Source of the DNA: Capsulimonas corticalis
GTDB taxonomy: Bacteria; Armatimonadota; Armatimonadia; Armatimonadales; Capsulimonadaceae
Assembly (NCBI RefSeq): GCF_003574315.2
Contig: NZ_AP025739.1
Location: forward strand, 4,464,001-4,528,000
Direction of reading: 5' to 3'
Length of the DNA stretch: 64,000 nt
How positions within the stretch are numbered: the stretch's first letter is position 1; each line of letters opens with the position of its first letter. The translations under genes and the position numbers were made by a program. The notes beneath the pieces are model-generated. The model did no database searches. It saw only the letters and a list, made by a program, of their open reading frames with translations, and had not been told where the DNA came from. Shown in pieces: positions 47,122 through 55,584 of this stretch.

Positions 47122-50100
47122 TTAATGTTTGGATGCGAACGCCTGGGCGACGATGGCGCGGCAGACAGGCCCGGCGGCGCTGCGCCCGTGGCCGCCGTTT
47201 TCGATCACGCAGGAGAATGCGAGGGATGGGCGGTCGGCCGGGGCCGAGCCGATGAACCAGGAATGCGTCTGTTTGTCGCCCTGATCGTTCTGCGCGCTGC
47301 CGGTCTTGCCGGCGACGCTCACGGGAAGGCCGTCGAACACGCCGCGCGCGGTGCCGCCGGTGACGACGCCCGCGAGCATCCCCTGAAGCTGAGCGGCCTG
47401 ATCGACCGTAACCACGGTCGTCGCGCTCTGCGAGCTTGGCGATGTGGTGTGGAAGAACGTCGCCGGGATATGAATCCCGCCGTTCGCAACGGTCTGCGCC
47501 ACTTCCGCCATCTCCGTCGGCGTCGTCCGCACCGTCCCTTGACCGTAAGAGCAGTCCGGCAGGTCTTCGCCCAGCGCCTTGAGTTTCGGGAAGTAAGCAA
47601 GGCCGAAGCCCTCGGTCGCCGTCTTCTCCAGTGCTTCCGGGCCCACGAGCAGGCCGAGGCGCGCGAAGTAGATATTGCAGGAGACGGCGAGCGCCTTCGC
47701 CATATCGGTTGAGCCGTGCGCGGAGAACTCTGCGTCGTCGGTGATACGCCGCCGCGAGTATCGCACGCCGTCATAGCGCCATTTGACGTTGTACTCCGTG
47801 TGTGGGCAGTTGACGATGGTGTTTTGCAGCCCTTGCTGGAACGCCGCCGAGGCCGTCACGACTTTGAATGTCGATCCCGGAGGGTAGAGGCCGCGCACCG
47901 AACGGTCGAGCAGCGTTGAGCGTTTGTCTTTATCCGCCAGCAGATCCGCCATGCCGTCGCCGGTGATCGTCGCGGGGTCGAACGTTGGCGAACTCACGGC
48001 GGCGAGCACCTCGCCCGTCGCGACATCTATCGCGACCGCCGCCCCCCGGTCCTTGGATTGTCCGGTGCGCCGGTCGCGTACCGAGTGGGCGCTGTCGATC
48101 AGCGCCTTGGACGCCGCCTGCTGGAGATCGAGATCGATCGAGAGGCGGATGTCTTCTCCCTTCATCTGTGACGCGCCCGGCAGATAACGCAGTCGGTAGG
48201 GCGTGAGCAGATCGGCGTAAGTCGCATAGCCGCGCAGTTCGGTATTGCGCCCGAGGGCGTTGGTCGAGCTGTGGTCGCCTTCGACGGCGTAGAGTAAGTG
48301 CGCGCAGGCGGGGCCGCCGGGGTAAAGCCGCATGCGTCCGTCGGGATTGAGCAGGCCCGTTGCCTGAGAATACTGGCCGGGCTTGGCGCTTACGGCCAGC
48401 ACGCGGCCATTGCGGTCGAAGATCGTTCCGCGCGGGATCGCGTCGGCGTAGTTTTTCAGGCGTGGGTTAATATGATCGCGCGTCACCAGATCGCGGTCCG
48501 GCGTTCGGATCGCGCGGCCAGCGATCGCCGTGTCGGCGATCCCCTGGATGTAGAACAAACGGAACACGCCGACGCCGATCAGCAGATACGCCGCCATGCC
48601 GACCGTCACCAGCCGCGCCGAGCGCACCCAGGCGCTTGAGGCGACGTCCGTAACATCCGGGGGCAGCGTCTTCGCCGAAAGATGCAGCAGCAGACCGATC
48701 GAGAAGAAGTTGACGACCAGAGAAGATGTGCCAAAGGACACAAAAGGCAGTGTGATGCCGGTGAGCGGCAGCAATCCCGTGACGCCGCCGACGATGATCA
48801 TTGTCTGGAGCGTCAAAAGCGTGGTGAGGCCCGCCGCCAAGAGCCGGTCAAAGTGCGTGACGGCGTGCATCGCGATTCGAAAGCCGCGTACGCAGATTAA
48901 TACGTAAACGATCAGGATGCAGAGCGCGCCGATCAGTCCCATCTCCTCGCCGATGGAAGCGAAGATGAGATCGGAGCCGCCGCGCGGGATCATCCCCGGA
49001 TTGCCCATCCCAAGCCCGCTGCCGAAGACGCCGCCTGTCGCCATGCCCCAGAGCCCCTGGCCCAGTTGTGCGCCCTTGGCGTCCGTATTCACCCAGGGGT
49101 TAAGCCACATCGTTACGCGCGTCGCGAAGAACCCGAGGTGGATGTGGTATCCGACGAAGCCCGCGACCAGAAGCAGAGCGCCGCCGATGAGGGGGTAGAT
49201 CTTACGCTGCGTCGCAAGGTAAACAATCGTCAGGAAGGTTCCGAAGAGCAGCACAGCCGGCCCGAGGTCCTTCATCGCGACGAACAGCAGCAGCACGCTG
49301 GCGTAGATAATCGCGAGCGGCCCGAAATCCTGTACGCGGGGCAGGGGAGCGATGGGGCTGTCCAGCGCGTCGGGCCGCTGCGTCAGGTACGACACGACAA
49401 ATAAGACCAGCAAGACCTTGATGACTTCGACCGGTTCAAATCCGAACAGCTCCAGGTGAACTCCCCCCGGTCCTGAGCCGACCAGGATTTGCAGCACCAT
49501 CAGCACGATCGCCGCCACGGCGTAGACATATTGATAGCGTCGCAGGATAATTCGGGAAAATGGCTTGAGGATCGGGACCGCCAGCGCGATCATTCCGTAA
49601 AGCGCGACGCCGCGCACTTGCCCCAGAAAAGAGAATGTATCGCGAAAGGGATCTTTCACGGTATAAACCATCATCAGACCAACGCCGCAGAGCAGTTCGA
49701 TCAAGGGCAGCAGGAACGGGTCGGCGCTGGGAGCCATTTTGCGCAAGTAGACGTGCGCCAGGAAAAAGGCAAAGAAAAAGAAAGCGATCCCGCGCCAGTA
49801 TTCGCTGGAGACATCGGACTTGCCGCGCACGACCAGCTGGTCGTCGTCGAGGACGATATTCGTCCCGCGAAACAGCTTGAGATGGCGCATCTGCGATGTC
49901 GAGCCGAAGGCGTGTCCACGCAGCTTTTGCCGGGCGTCCACGACTTGCTGCGCGATGGCCGCCGGCAGGTTCAGGGCGCGGGCAAGCTGCTGGGCCGTCG
50001 CCTGATTGACATTGACCACATTGGCGGGAACGGGCGTCGTGAGCAGCTTGCTGCTGAAGAGTAAAAGAAAGCCAAGGGCGAGCACTGCCGACATCGGCAG

Positions 50101-50145
50101 CAGGAGGGCGAGCTCCAATCCTCGGCGTGAAAATTTTTGATGCAT
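47122..50145 (-). CDS. HhH + SEDS (FtsW/RodA) glycosyltransferase + class B PBP transpeptidase fusion
   Basis: 1007 residues. TM1 (~10-31), then a ComEA-like helix-hairpin-helix segment (~43-95: VNVNQATAQQLARAL, HAFGSTSQMRHLKLF) facing outside; SEDS core ~115-495 with the FtsW/RodA block EPVEVIKVLLVLF and SDLIFASIGEE (D392 at the position of the RodA catalytic Asp); a linker TM (~510-530); PBP transpeptidase ~560-1005 with IPRGTIFDRNG, SxxK STFK (S758), SxN SCN (822-824), KTG (947-949). Both activities look intact: glycan polymerisation and crosslinking in one chain. Likely leaderless (promoter 50150-50158). Confidence 0.93.
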   Translation of the reverse strand: MHQKFSRRGLELALLLPMSAVLALGFLLLFSSKLLTTPVPANVVNVNQATAQQLARALNLPAAIAQQVVDARQKLRGHAFGSTSQMRHLKLFRGTNIVLDDDQLVVRGKSDVSSEYWRGIAFFFFAFFLAHVYLRKMAPSADPFLLPLIELLCGVGLMMVYTVKDPFRDTFSFLGQVRGVALYGMIALAVPILKPFSRIILRRYQYVYAVAAIVLMVLQILVGSGPGGVHLELFGFEPVEVIKVLLVLFVVSYLTQRPDALDSPIAPLPRVQDFGPLAIIYASVLLLFVAMKDLGPAVLLFGTFLTIVYLATQRKIYPLIGGALLLVAGFVGYHIHLGFFATRVTMWLNPWVNTDAKGAQLGQGLWGMATGGVFGSGLGMGNPGMIPRGGSDLIFASIGEEMGLIGALCILIVYVLICVRGFRIAMHAVTHFDRLLAAGLTTLLTLQTMIIVGGVTGLLPLTGITLPFVSFGTSSLVVNFFSIGLLLHLSAKTLPPDVTDVASSAWVRSARLVTVGMAAYLLIGVGVFRLFYIQGIADTAIAGRAIRTPDRDLVTRDHINPRLKNYADAIPRGTIFDRNGRVLAVSAKPGQYSQATGLLNPDGRMRLYPGGPACAHLLYAVEGDHSSTNALGRNTELRGYATYADLLTPYRLRYLPGASQMKGEDIRLSIDLDLQQAASKALIDSAHSVRDRRTGQSKDRGAAVAIDVATGEVLAAVSSPTFDPATITGDGMADLLADKDKRSTLLDRSVRGLYPPGSTFKVVTASAAFQQGLQNTIVNCPHTEYNVKWRYDGVRYSRRRITDDAEFSAHGSTDMAKALAVSCNIYFARLGLLVGPEALEKTATEGFGLAYFPKLKALGEDLPDCSYGQGTVRTTPTEMAEVAQTVANGGIHIPATFFHTTSPSSQSATTVVTVDQAAQLQGMLAGVVTGGTARGVFDGLPVSVAGKTGSAQNDQGDKQTHSWFIGSAPADRPSLAFSCVIENGGHGRSAAGPVCRAIVAQAFASKH

Positions 50146-50163
50146 GGGCAGTATAATACCCGT
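50146..50163. promoter_or_regulatory. Bidirectional core promoter between two leaderless genes
   Basis: Only 18 bp separate the two start codons. Plus strand: TATAAT (50152-50157), 6 bases, ATG of the LuxE-like gene. Minus strand: TATTAT (50158-50153), 7 bases, ATG of the SEDS-PBP gene. The two -10 boxes share the symmetric TATAATA. No ribosome site precedes either start, and -35 elements are weak on both sides. Confidence 0.7.
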
Positions 50164-51180
50164 ATGGACACCCTTGCGCGGAATATCGCCGCATTCATCG
50201 CCGAGGATCCTTCAGGGAGCACTGAGGATCCATTCAATACGCTGGCGCTGGAGCTGTTTGCCCGTCAGTATGAACGAAACGAAGTGTATCGCCGCCTGTG
50301 CGAGAGTTTAGACGTGACGCCGGGATCGATCGATCACTGGCGCATGATCCCGGCGACGCCGTCGCAGGCGTTCAAGCTCTTTACGCTGAGCTGCGCGCCG
50401 CCCGAGGAGGTCGTCTCGGTCTTTCACTCGTCGGGAACGACGCTGCGCGAGGCGGGAAAGCACTCCATGGATGCGGACGCGCTCGCGCTGTATGAAGCAA
50501 GCTTGGCGCATGGTTTTGCGCGGGGAATTCCGTCCGCGAACGGACTGCCGATCTGGGCGATGATGCCTGCGCCGGACGCCGCGCCGCATTCCTCGCTGTC
50601 CCATATGCTTGGCGCGCTGCGGGCGGAGCGGTTTTACTGGGATCGGGATTCCGAGCTGTCCTCGGACCTTGCGCGTGTCGAAAGGCCGATCGTACTCTTC
50701 GGCACGGCGTTCGCCTTTGTCGGCCTGTTCGATGCGTCCACGGACGCCTGGAGCCTGCCTCCGGGAAGCGTCGTCATAGAAACCGGCGGTTTCAAAGGGC
50801 GCACCCGCGAGGTGGCGCGCGAAGAGCTGTACGGTATGTTTCGGGATCGATTGGGCGTTCCAATCGAATCGTGTTACAGCGAATACGGCATGTCCGAGAT
50901 GGCGTCGCAGTTTTACAGCCGGGGACTGGATCCGGTCAAGCGCGGCCCCCACTGGGTGCGTACGGCGGCCATCGATCCGGTGACGGGCGCGGAGGCCCAA
51001 GCCGGGCAGCCTGGGCTTCTCACGCACTTCGATCTGGCGAATTTTAACTCGGTGATGGCGGTCCAGACGGAAGATATGGGGATTTTGGGAGCCGATGGGT
51101 TTACGCTGCGCGGCCGCGCGAGCGACACCGAGCTGCGCGGATGCTCGCTGACCGTGGAAGAATTATGGGCGCGACAGTAA
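50164..51180 (+). CDS. LuxE-like acyl-protein synthetase (AMP-forming)
   Basis: 338 residues. Adenylate-forming ligase related to LuxE, which loads fatty acids onto LuxC: VSVFHSSGTTLREAGKHSMD is the ATP loop, ESCYSEYGMSEMASQFY the adenylate motif, and TEDMGILGADGFTLRGRASD the C-terminal hinge motif. Start ATG 50164 is right behind the -10 box, so the mRNA should be leaderless. The LuxC-like gene begins inside its 3' end (16-base overlap). No luxD, luxAB or luciferase genes are visible. Confidence 0.88.
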   Translation: MDTLARNIAAFIAEDPSGSTEDPFNTLALELFARQYERNEVYRRLCESLDVTPGSIDHWRMIPATPSQAFKLFTLSCAPPEEVVSVFHSSGTTLREAGKHSMDADALALYEASLAHGFARGIPSANGLPIWAMMPAPDAAPHSSLSHMLGALRAERFYWDRDSELSSDLARVERPIVLFGTAFAFVGLFDASTDAWSLPPGSVVIETGGFKGRTREVAREELYGMFRDRLGVPIESCYSEYGMSEMASQFYSRGLDPVKRGPHWVRTAAIDPVTGAEAQAGQPGLLTHFDLANFNSVMAVQTEDMGILGADGFTLRGRASDTELRGCSLTVEELWARQ

Positions 51181-52367
51181 CTGATATCCGTGACGCCGCC
51201 GCCCGCTTGAGGACCGAGCGTGACGCCGTGCTGACCGGCATGACGTCGCTGGAGGTCGCGGAAGCGCTGAGCTTCGTCGCCGCGCGCTATCTGCGCGGCG
51301 AGAGCGACATCGCCCGGCGTCTGCAAAGTTTGAGCGAACCCTTTCCGTTCGCCATGGTTCGGCCCAGTCTGGACGCCCTCTTTGCATCCATGTCTTTAAC
51401 GTCATTGCGCGATCTGCAAAAAAATGAAGGCGTCATCGACACTCTTGGGTATGATCTGATAGGTCATGTCATTGCGGGGAATACGCCTTTGCTGGCGTGG
51501 ACCAGCGTGGCGCGCGCGCTGCTGGTCCGCAGCGCCTCTCTGGTGAAACTCCCCACGGGGCCGGCGGCGCGGTGGGGCGGCGCGTTTCCTCTGCTGCTTG
51601 CCGAAACGCATCCGGATCTCGCGCGCTGTGTCGAGATGCTGGAATGGGCTGGGGGAACGCGCGAGCTGGACGAAGCGCTTGCCCTGGAGACCGATTTCCT
51701 GGTGGCGTATGGCGATGACACCACCATTGAGCAGCTTCGGCGTTATCGTCCCGGAGCGCAGTTTTTGGGATACGGGCATCGTTTGTCGATGGCGATTGCG
51801 CTGTCGCTGCCGGATGCAATGTCGGCGGCGATGGACCTGGCGCGAGATGTGCTGACGTACGATCAGAGCGGGTGTCTGTCGCCGCATTCAATTTACGTCA
51901 TCGGCGATGTTTATGACGCCGACGACTTTGCCGGGCGGCTTTCCGACGCGCTGAAACGCACGTCGCTGGAGATGAACCTGGCGCCTGTGAACGTGGAGGC
52001 GGCCGCCCAGGTGAGGCGTCACCGGACACTGGCGCGTATGATGGGCGATCGCTTGTGGGAAGATCCACAGCTGCGATATACCGTGGTCCGGCCGCGCCGG
52101 CGGCAGTTCGCCGCATCGCCGACACACGGCGTGATCAACGTCCAATCGCTGTCGTCGATCGACATTTTGCCGGAGGCTCTCGCGGAAGTCGCGGGGGCGC
52201 TGCAAGGCTGTGCGATTGCGGCGCGCGGGGATATTCCGGCCGCGCTCCGGGAGATGCTGGCGAAGATGGGAATTTCTTATCTCTGCCGTCCCGGTCAGAT
52301 GCAGACGCCGCCGATTACCTGGCGGCAGAATGAAATCGACGTTTTGAAGTGTTTCACGGCGGCGTGA
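51165..52367 (+). CDS. LuxC-like acyl-CoA/acyl-protein reductase
   Basis: 400 residues. Aldehyde-dehydrogenase-like reductase with the LuxC active-site motif YDQSGCLSPHS (Cys237), an NADPH-binding central part (GHVIAGNTPLLAWTSVARAL), and LEMNLAPVNVEAAAQVRR. Reduces activated fatty acid to aldehyde. Start ATG 51165 with GTGGAAG ahead overlaps the LuxE-like gene, so the two are translationally coupled: a two-part fatty acid reductase. Confidence 0.88.
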   Translation: MGATVTDIRDAAARLRTERDAVLTGMTSLEVAEALSFVAARYLRGESDIARRLQSLSEPFPFAMVRPSLDALFASMSLTSLRDLQKNEGVIDTLGYDLIGHVIAGNTPLLAWTSVARALLVRSASLVKLPTGPAARWGGAFPLLLAETHPDLARCVEMLEWAGGTRELDEALALETDFLVAYGDDTTIEQLRRYRPGAQFLGYGHRLSMAIALSLPDAMSAAMDLARDVLTYDQSGCLSPHSIYVIGDVYDADDFAGRLSDALKRTSLEMNLAPVNVEAAAQVRRHRTLARMMGDRLWEDPQLRYTVVRPRRRQFAASPTHGVINVQSLSSIDILPEALAEVAGALQGCAIAARGDIPAALREMLAKMGISYLCRPGQMQTPPITWRQNEIDVLKCFTAA

Positions 52368-52430
52368 GGCCAATCACATTCCGAGGAGTAAATTGAGACA
52401 TGAATTCTCAGTCCTGTTCATTAAGGTCTC

Positions 52431-52459
52431 TTGACTCTCGCAAATAACTTAGATATACT
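52431..52459 (+). promoter_or_regulatory. Promoter of the STAS-YtxH operon
   Basis: TTGACT (52431-52436), 17-base spacer, TATACT (52454-52459). Predicted leader ~90 nt to the TTG start at 52558. Confidence 0.8.
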
Positions 52460-52557
52460 GTTGCTACTAAAAACTCCATCGTTGCGCTGCGCATCGCGTC
52501 AGCCACGCAAAACACACCGCCAGGTCACACTGCGGTTACCCCGGGAGACTTCTTGTA

Positions 52558-52902
52558 TTGAACGCTGCCCAACTTACGGTTAATAACCGCCCTACGGACA
52601 AGGGAGCCCTGATCGAAGCCGTCGGCGAGGTTGATCTCACCACGGTCGGCCAGCTGCGCGAGCCGGTGCTCGAAGCCGTCAACAACGGCTCCAAGTCCGC
52701 AGTCATCGTCGACCTGAGTCGCGTTGACTTTATCGACAGTGCAGGCCTTGCGCTTCTTGTCGAGGCGCGCAAGCGTCTTGCGCCGGACGCGCGTCCTCTG
52801 CATATCCTGCTGACGCCCGGCCGCCAGCCGGAGCGGGTCTTACGCCTCGGCCGGTTCGACACGATTATGAACCTGGCTTACGATTTCGCCGATATTGCCT
52901 AA
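52558..52902 (+). CDS. STAS-domain anti-sigma factor antagonist (TTG start)
   Basis: 114 residues. RsbV/SpoIIAA-like fold: EAVGEVDLTTVGQLREPV and the phospho-loop VDLSRVDFIDSAGLALLVEA with the usual DSxG Ser. It would bind an RsbW-type kinase to free a sigma factor; neither lies here. TTG is chosen because GGGAG sits 10 bases upstream and no ATG is available near the fold's start. First of three genes from the promoter at 52431. Confidence 0.85.
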   Translation: MNAAQLTVNNRPTDKGALIEAVGEVDLTTVGQLREPVLEAVNNGSKSAVIVDLSRVDFIDSAGLALLVEARKRLAPDARPLHILLTPGRQPERVLRLGRFDTIMNLAYDFADIA

Positions 52903-52951
52903 CGCATCGGCGCCACGGAAATGATTTACGGAAGGTTTGATAGAACACGCA

Positions 52952-53203
52952 ATGGCTGAAACCAAAGGCACGCCGGCGGGAACGTCCGGCATGAGCGCGA
53001 TGGATAACCTCGCGCTCGCGAACAATTCGGAAGACATCGGGTTTGTCGATCCCATCATCGGCCGCACCGCGCAGCGCGATGTGGCGGGATACTTCGGCTT
53101 CCCGCTGATCCGCAAGGGCGAAATCGTCACGAAGGCCACTGCGGAAAAAGCGCTCAACCTCGGGCGTCTTTTCGAACTGATCGCCGCCACGGATATCATC
53201 TGA
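52952..53203 (+). CDS. Hypothetical protein, 83 residues
   Basis: Soluble; disordered-looking first ~35 residues (AETKGTPAGTSGMSAMDN), then GRTAQRDVAGYFGFPLIRKGEIVTKATAEKALNLGRLFELIAATD, which may form a small folded unit with a C-terminal helix. No family recognised. A TTG start 15 bases upstream is possible. It lies 1 base before the YtxH-like gene and 49 bases after the STAS gene, so it shares their operon. Confidence 0.6.
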   Translation: MAETKGTPAGTSGMSAMDNLALANNSEDIGFVDPIIGRTAQRDVAGYFGFPLIRKGEIVTKATAEKALNLGRLFELIAATDII

Positions 53204-53204
53204 T

Positions 53205-53507
53205 ATGGCCGACAATTTCGATTTTGGACAGGATGACCGATTTGGCGCGCGGCCGGCGGATGGAGCGGCGGGTTTAATCGCCGTCGTGATCGGCGCCGCA
53301 ATCGGAGCGGTCGCGGCATTGCTGCTGGCCCCGAAGTCGGGAAAAGAACTGCGCGAAGAGATCGTTTCCAAAGCCGGCGACTGGAAAACGCACGCCGCCG
53401 ACGCCATCATGGAAGGCCGCGAGCGCGTGGTAAGCTCGGTCGAGGGAACGCTGAACACCACACCGCCCGATGACGCGGCGCGTGTCGAACCCAGCAAAGT
53501 CGATTGA
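53205..53507 (+). CDS. YtxH-like small membrane protein
   Basis: 100 residues. One hydrophobic segment (about 23-42, LIAVVIGAAIGAVAALLLAP) followed at once by KSGKELREEI, the YtxH/GvpP family signature, then an amphipathic helix and a Pro/Glu tail. Such proteins are stress-induced in Bacillus; neighbouring the STAS gene fits a general-stress operon. A terminator follows. Confidence 0.85.
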   Translation: MADNFDFGQDDRFGARPADGAAGLIAVVIGAAIGAVAALLLAPKSGKELREEIVSKAGDWKTHAADAIMEGRERVVSSVEGTLNTTPPDDAARVEPSKVD

Positions 53508-53524
53508 CGCATGGTGCGAAACAG

Positions 53525-53556
53525 AAAGCCTCGGGCAGATTGCCCGAGGCTTTTTT
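53525..53556 (+). terminator. Rho-independent terminator after the YtxH gene
   Basis: AAAGCCTCGGGCA pairs with TGCCCGAGGCTTT over GAT, followed by a six-T run: strong. Confidence 0.93.
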
Positions 53557-53571
53557 ATGTTTATGGAGCGG

Positions 53572-53733
53572 CCCTCACCCGGCCCTTCGGGCCACCCTCT
53601 CCCAATCTTAGGAGAGGGTTAGGATTAAGATTTGGATCAAAGATCCAAAGGTCATATGACTTAAATTCTCACTCCCTCTGACTCCCCCTCTCCCAGAATT
53701 GGGAGAGGGGGCCGGGGGGTGAGGGCCTCTTCC
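53572..53733. repeat. Palindromic repeat, family B copy 2 (inverted relative to copy 1)
   Basis: Ends GGCCCTCACCCGGC and CCGGGGGGTGAGGGC, with the two hairpins CCCTCTCCCAATCTTAGGAGAGGG (53593-53616) and CCCTCTCCCAGAATTGGGAGAGGG (53686-53709) around an AT-richer middle that differs from copy 1. Ends 2 bases from the protein kinase stop codon. Confidence 0.85.
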
Positions 53734-53734
53734 T

Positions 53735-55306
53735 TTAATGCTTCAAGATACGCGATTTTAGGAAGCCCAGCGCGCTTTGCTGGTTGACGACGATCGGGAT
53801 GCTCAGGGTTTGTCCGTTGGAGCCGCTGGCGTTGACTTGCAGCGTGTGCGCTCCGGAGGACAGGCTGGACGGCTGTGTTTTTACCTGAATGCTGATGGCG
53901 GCGTCGGGCTCCAGGGAACCGGTCTCTGGCGCGATCGACAGCTCTATCGGCTGGCCCGCCGGGATGCTGAACTGGAAGTCGACTGCTCGTTCGCCGATAT
54001 TCTTCAGTTCGAACACGCCCGCGCCCGGCTGTCCGGAACGCGTGGCGATGGCGATGGGCGCGGCTTCGTTGGTCGGACGCTCCGTCACTTGCAGCAGGCC
54101 GGGCTTCAGGATGACGCTGGCGCTGCATTCGAGGAACCAGCGGTCGCCGGAGCTGATCTGCTTGCCGTCCTGATCGTAATACTGCGGGCTGTTGAACTCC
54201 AGCTTGCCGACATTGATTCCGTTCTTATTGGGCATTCGGGAGGGAACGACAATCACGTTGACGTCGCGCTTGTTGCCCTTGAATGTGGTGAACGGGACCT
54301 GGATCCAGTTATCACGCGGCTTGATCTCGCCGCGCAGCTCGCCGCCGCCGGCGTTATAGATCGTGATCTGGAGCGGCGGGACATGCGCCCCGGATGGGAT
54401 CGCTCCGAAACGCAGGTGCTTTTTGTTGATGAGCAGAACCGGAGGCGCCGTTTTGCGCATTTCCAGCAGAAAGTCGTTGGCGCTGGCGAAGCGGTACTCG
54501 GTGTTGTAGGAAAGCGATCGGTTGATCAGCGCGACCAGATTGAGATCGGCGTTGGGCTTCTCCATCAGCTCGTTGGTGATCGTCATCGAGCGCGCGTTGA
54601 TCTTCTCCTGATCGGGCGGCTCTCCCGCGATCATCTCATAGAGAATGCAGCCCAGGGCGAAGATATCCGTGCGGACGTCGGCGACCCACTTGCCATCGCC
54701 GTCGAGCTCCGGCGGTAGGTATCCCTCCGTGCCGTAAATCTCGGTTTGCTTTCGACCCTCGTTCGCCTTCCCGAAGTACTGGGCGGCGCCGAAGTCCAGC
54801 AGAAAGAGATGGCCCTGCGGGGTAATGCGGATATTCGCCGGCTTCAAGTCGTGATGGATGATGCCGCGCGAGTGAAGGAAGGCGAGCGCGTCGCACAAAC
54901 ATACGGACCAGCGAAGGGTCCATTCGCGGGGCAGGGGACTGCGCTTGCGAATGATGTCGTCCAGAGTCGTTCCTTCGATGAACTCCTGGGCGATGTAGAA
55001 ATAGCCGTCAAATTGGAAGGATTCGTAGGATGTCGGCATCAGAGGGTGGGCGCTGGCGTGCATGCCGACCACGCGCTCCCGATCGAAGAGATCCTTGAGC
55101 ATCCGCTGCTCGCGCGGGTTGCGCGCGCCGAAGAACTCCTTGAGGGCGACCTTGCGGCCAGGCATGTCCGGGTCTTCGGCGTAGTAGACCGCGCCGAACG
55201 CTCCGGTTCCGACAACCTTTCCCACCACATAGGTTCCCGAATTGCCGCGGACCGTCTCGCCGGGGGCGAGCAGCATTAAATCGTCGTGCCTTTTGCGTTT
55301 CGCCAA
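53735..55306 (-). CDS. Ser/Thr protein kinase with C-terminal Ig-like domains (TTG start)
   Basis: 523 residues. Hanks-type kinase (about 25-290): Gly loop GTGAFGAVYYAE, VAIK-Lys in KVALKEFFG, catalytic loop IIHHDLKPANI (HHD instead of HRD), LLDFGAAQYFG (DFG) and GTEGYLPPEL (APE region). The remaining ~230 residues are beta-rich, with two Ig/BACON-like domains (YNAGGGELRGEIKPRDNWI, ELKNIGERAVDFQFSIP). No membrane helix, unlike PknB. TTG 55306 has GAGG at 10 bases; an ATG lies 30 bases further in. Substrates unknown. Confidence 0.9.
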   Translation of the reverse strand: MAKRKRHDDLMLLAPGETVRGNSGTYVVGKVVGTGAFGAVYYAEDPDMPGRKVALKEFFGARNPREQRMLKDLFDRERVVGMHASAHPLMPTSYESFQFDGYFYIAQEFIEGTTLDDIIRKRSPLPREWTLRWSVCLCDALAFLHSRGIIHHDLKPANIRITPQGHLFLLDFGAAQYFGKANEGRKQTEIYGTEGYLPPELDGDGKWVADVRTDIFALGCILYEMIAGEPPDQEKINARSMTITNELMEKPNADLNLVALINRSLSYNTEYRFASANDFLLEMRKTAPPVLLINKKHLRFGAIPSGAHVPPLQITIYNAGGGELRGEIKPRDNWIQVPFTTFKGNKRDVNVIVVPSRMPNKNGINVGKLEFNSPQYYDQDGKQISSGDRWFLECSASVILKPGLLQVTERPTNEAAPIAIATRSGQPGAGVFELKNIGERAVDFQFSIPAGQPIELSIAPETGSLEPDAAISIQVKTQPSSLSSGAHTLQVNASGSNGQTLSIPIVVNQQSALGFLKSRILKH

Positions 55307-55375
55307 GCTGCCTGTACCTCTTAAGAAAATATTAGCAAATATGTGGGGATTCTGTCAAGGGATCATAAAAAAGGG

Positions 55376-55404
55376 TTGACTTCCAAATCTCCGTGGGGTA
55401 TATT
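55376..55404 (+). promoter_or_regulatory. Promoter of tRNA-Glu
   Basis: TTGACT (55376-55381), 17-base spacer, TATATT (55399-55404). The tRNA begins 20 bases later. Confidence 0.8.
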
Positions 55405-55423
55405 ATCTCCGTTGCAACATCGT

Positions 55424-55498
55424 GGCCCTATCGTTCAGCGGTTAGGACAACGCCCTCTCACGGCGTAGACAGGAGTTCGATTCTCCTTAGGGCTACCA
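55424..55498 (+). tRNA. tRNA-Glu (anticodon CTC)
   Basis: 75 nt: acceptor GGCCCTA/TAGGGCT with a terminal GU pair, anticodon loop CTCTCAC closed by ACGCC/GGCGT, T arm AGGAGTTCGATTCTCCT, discriminator A and encoded CCA. Fits Glu by its D arm (GTTCAGCGGTTAGGAC). Confidence 0.95.
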
Positions 55499-55584
55499 AT
55501 TCTTCAACACTTCCCCCTTCGCTCTTTTTTTGGGTATCATCCCAGCAACTACTCCAAATTTCCGATCAAAGTGAGATTATTGTG

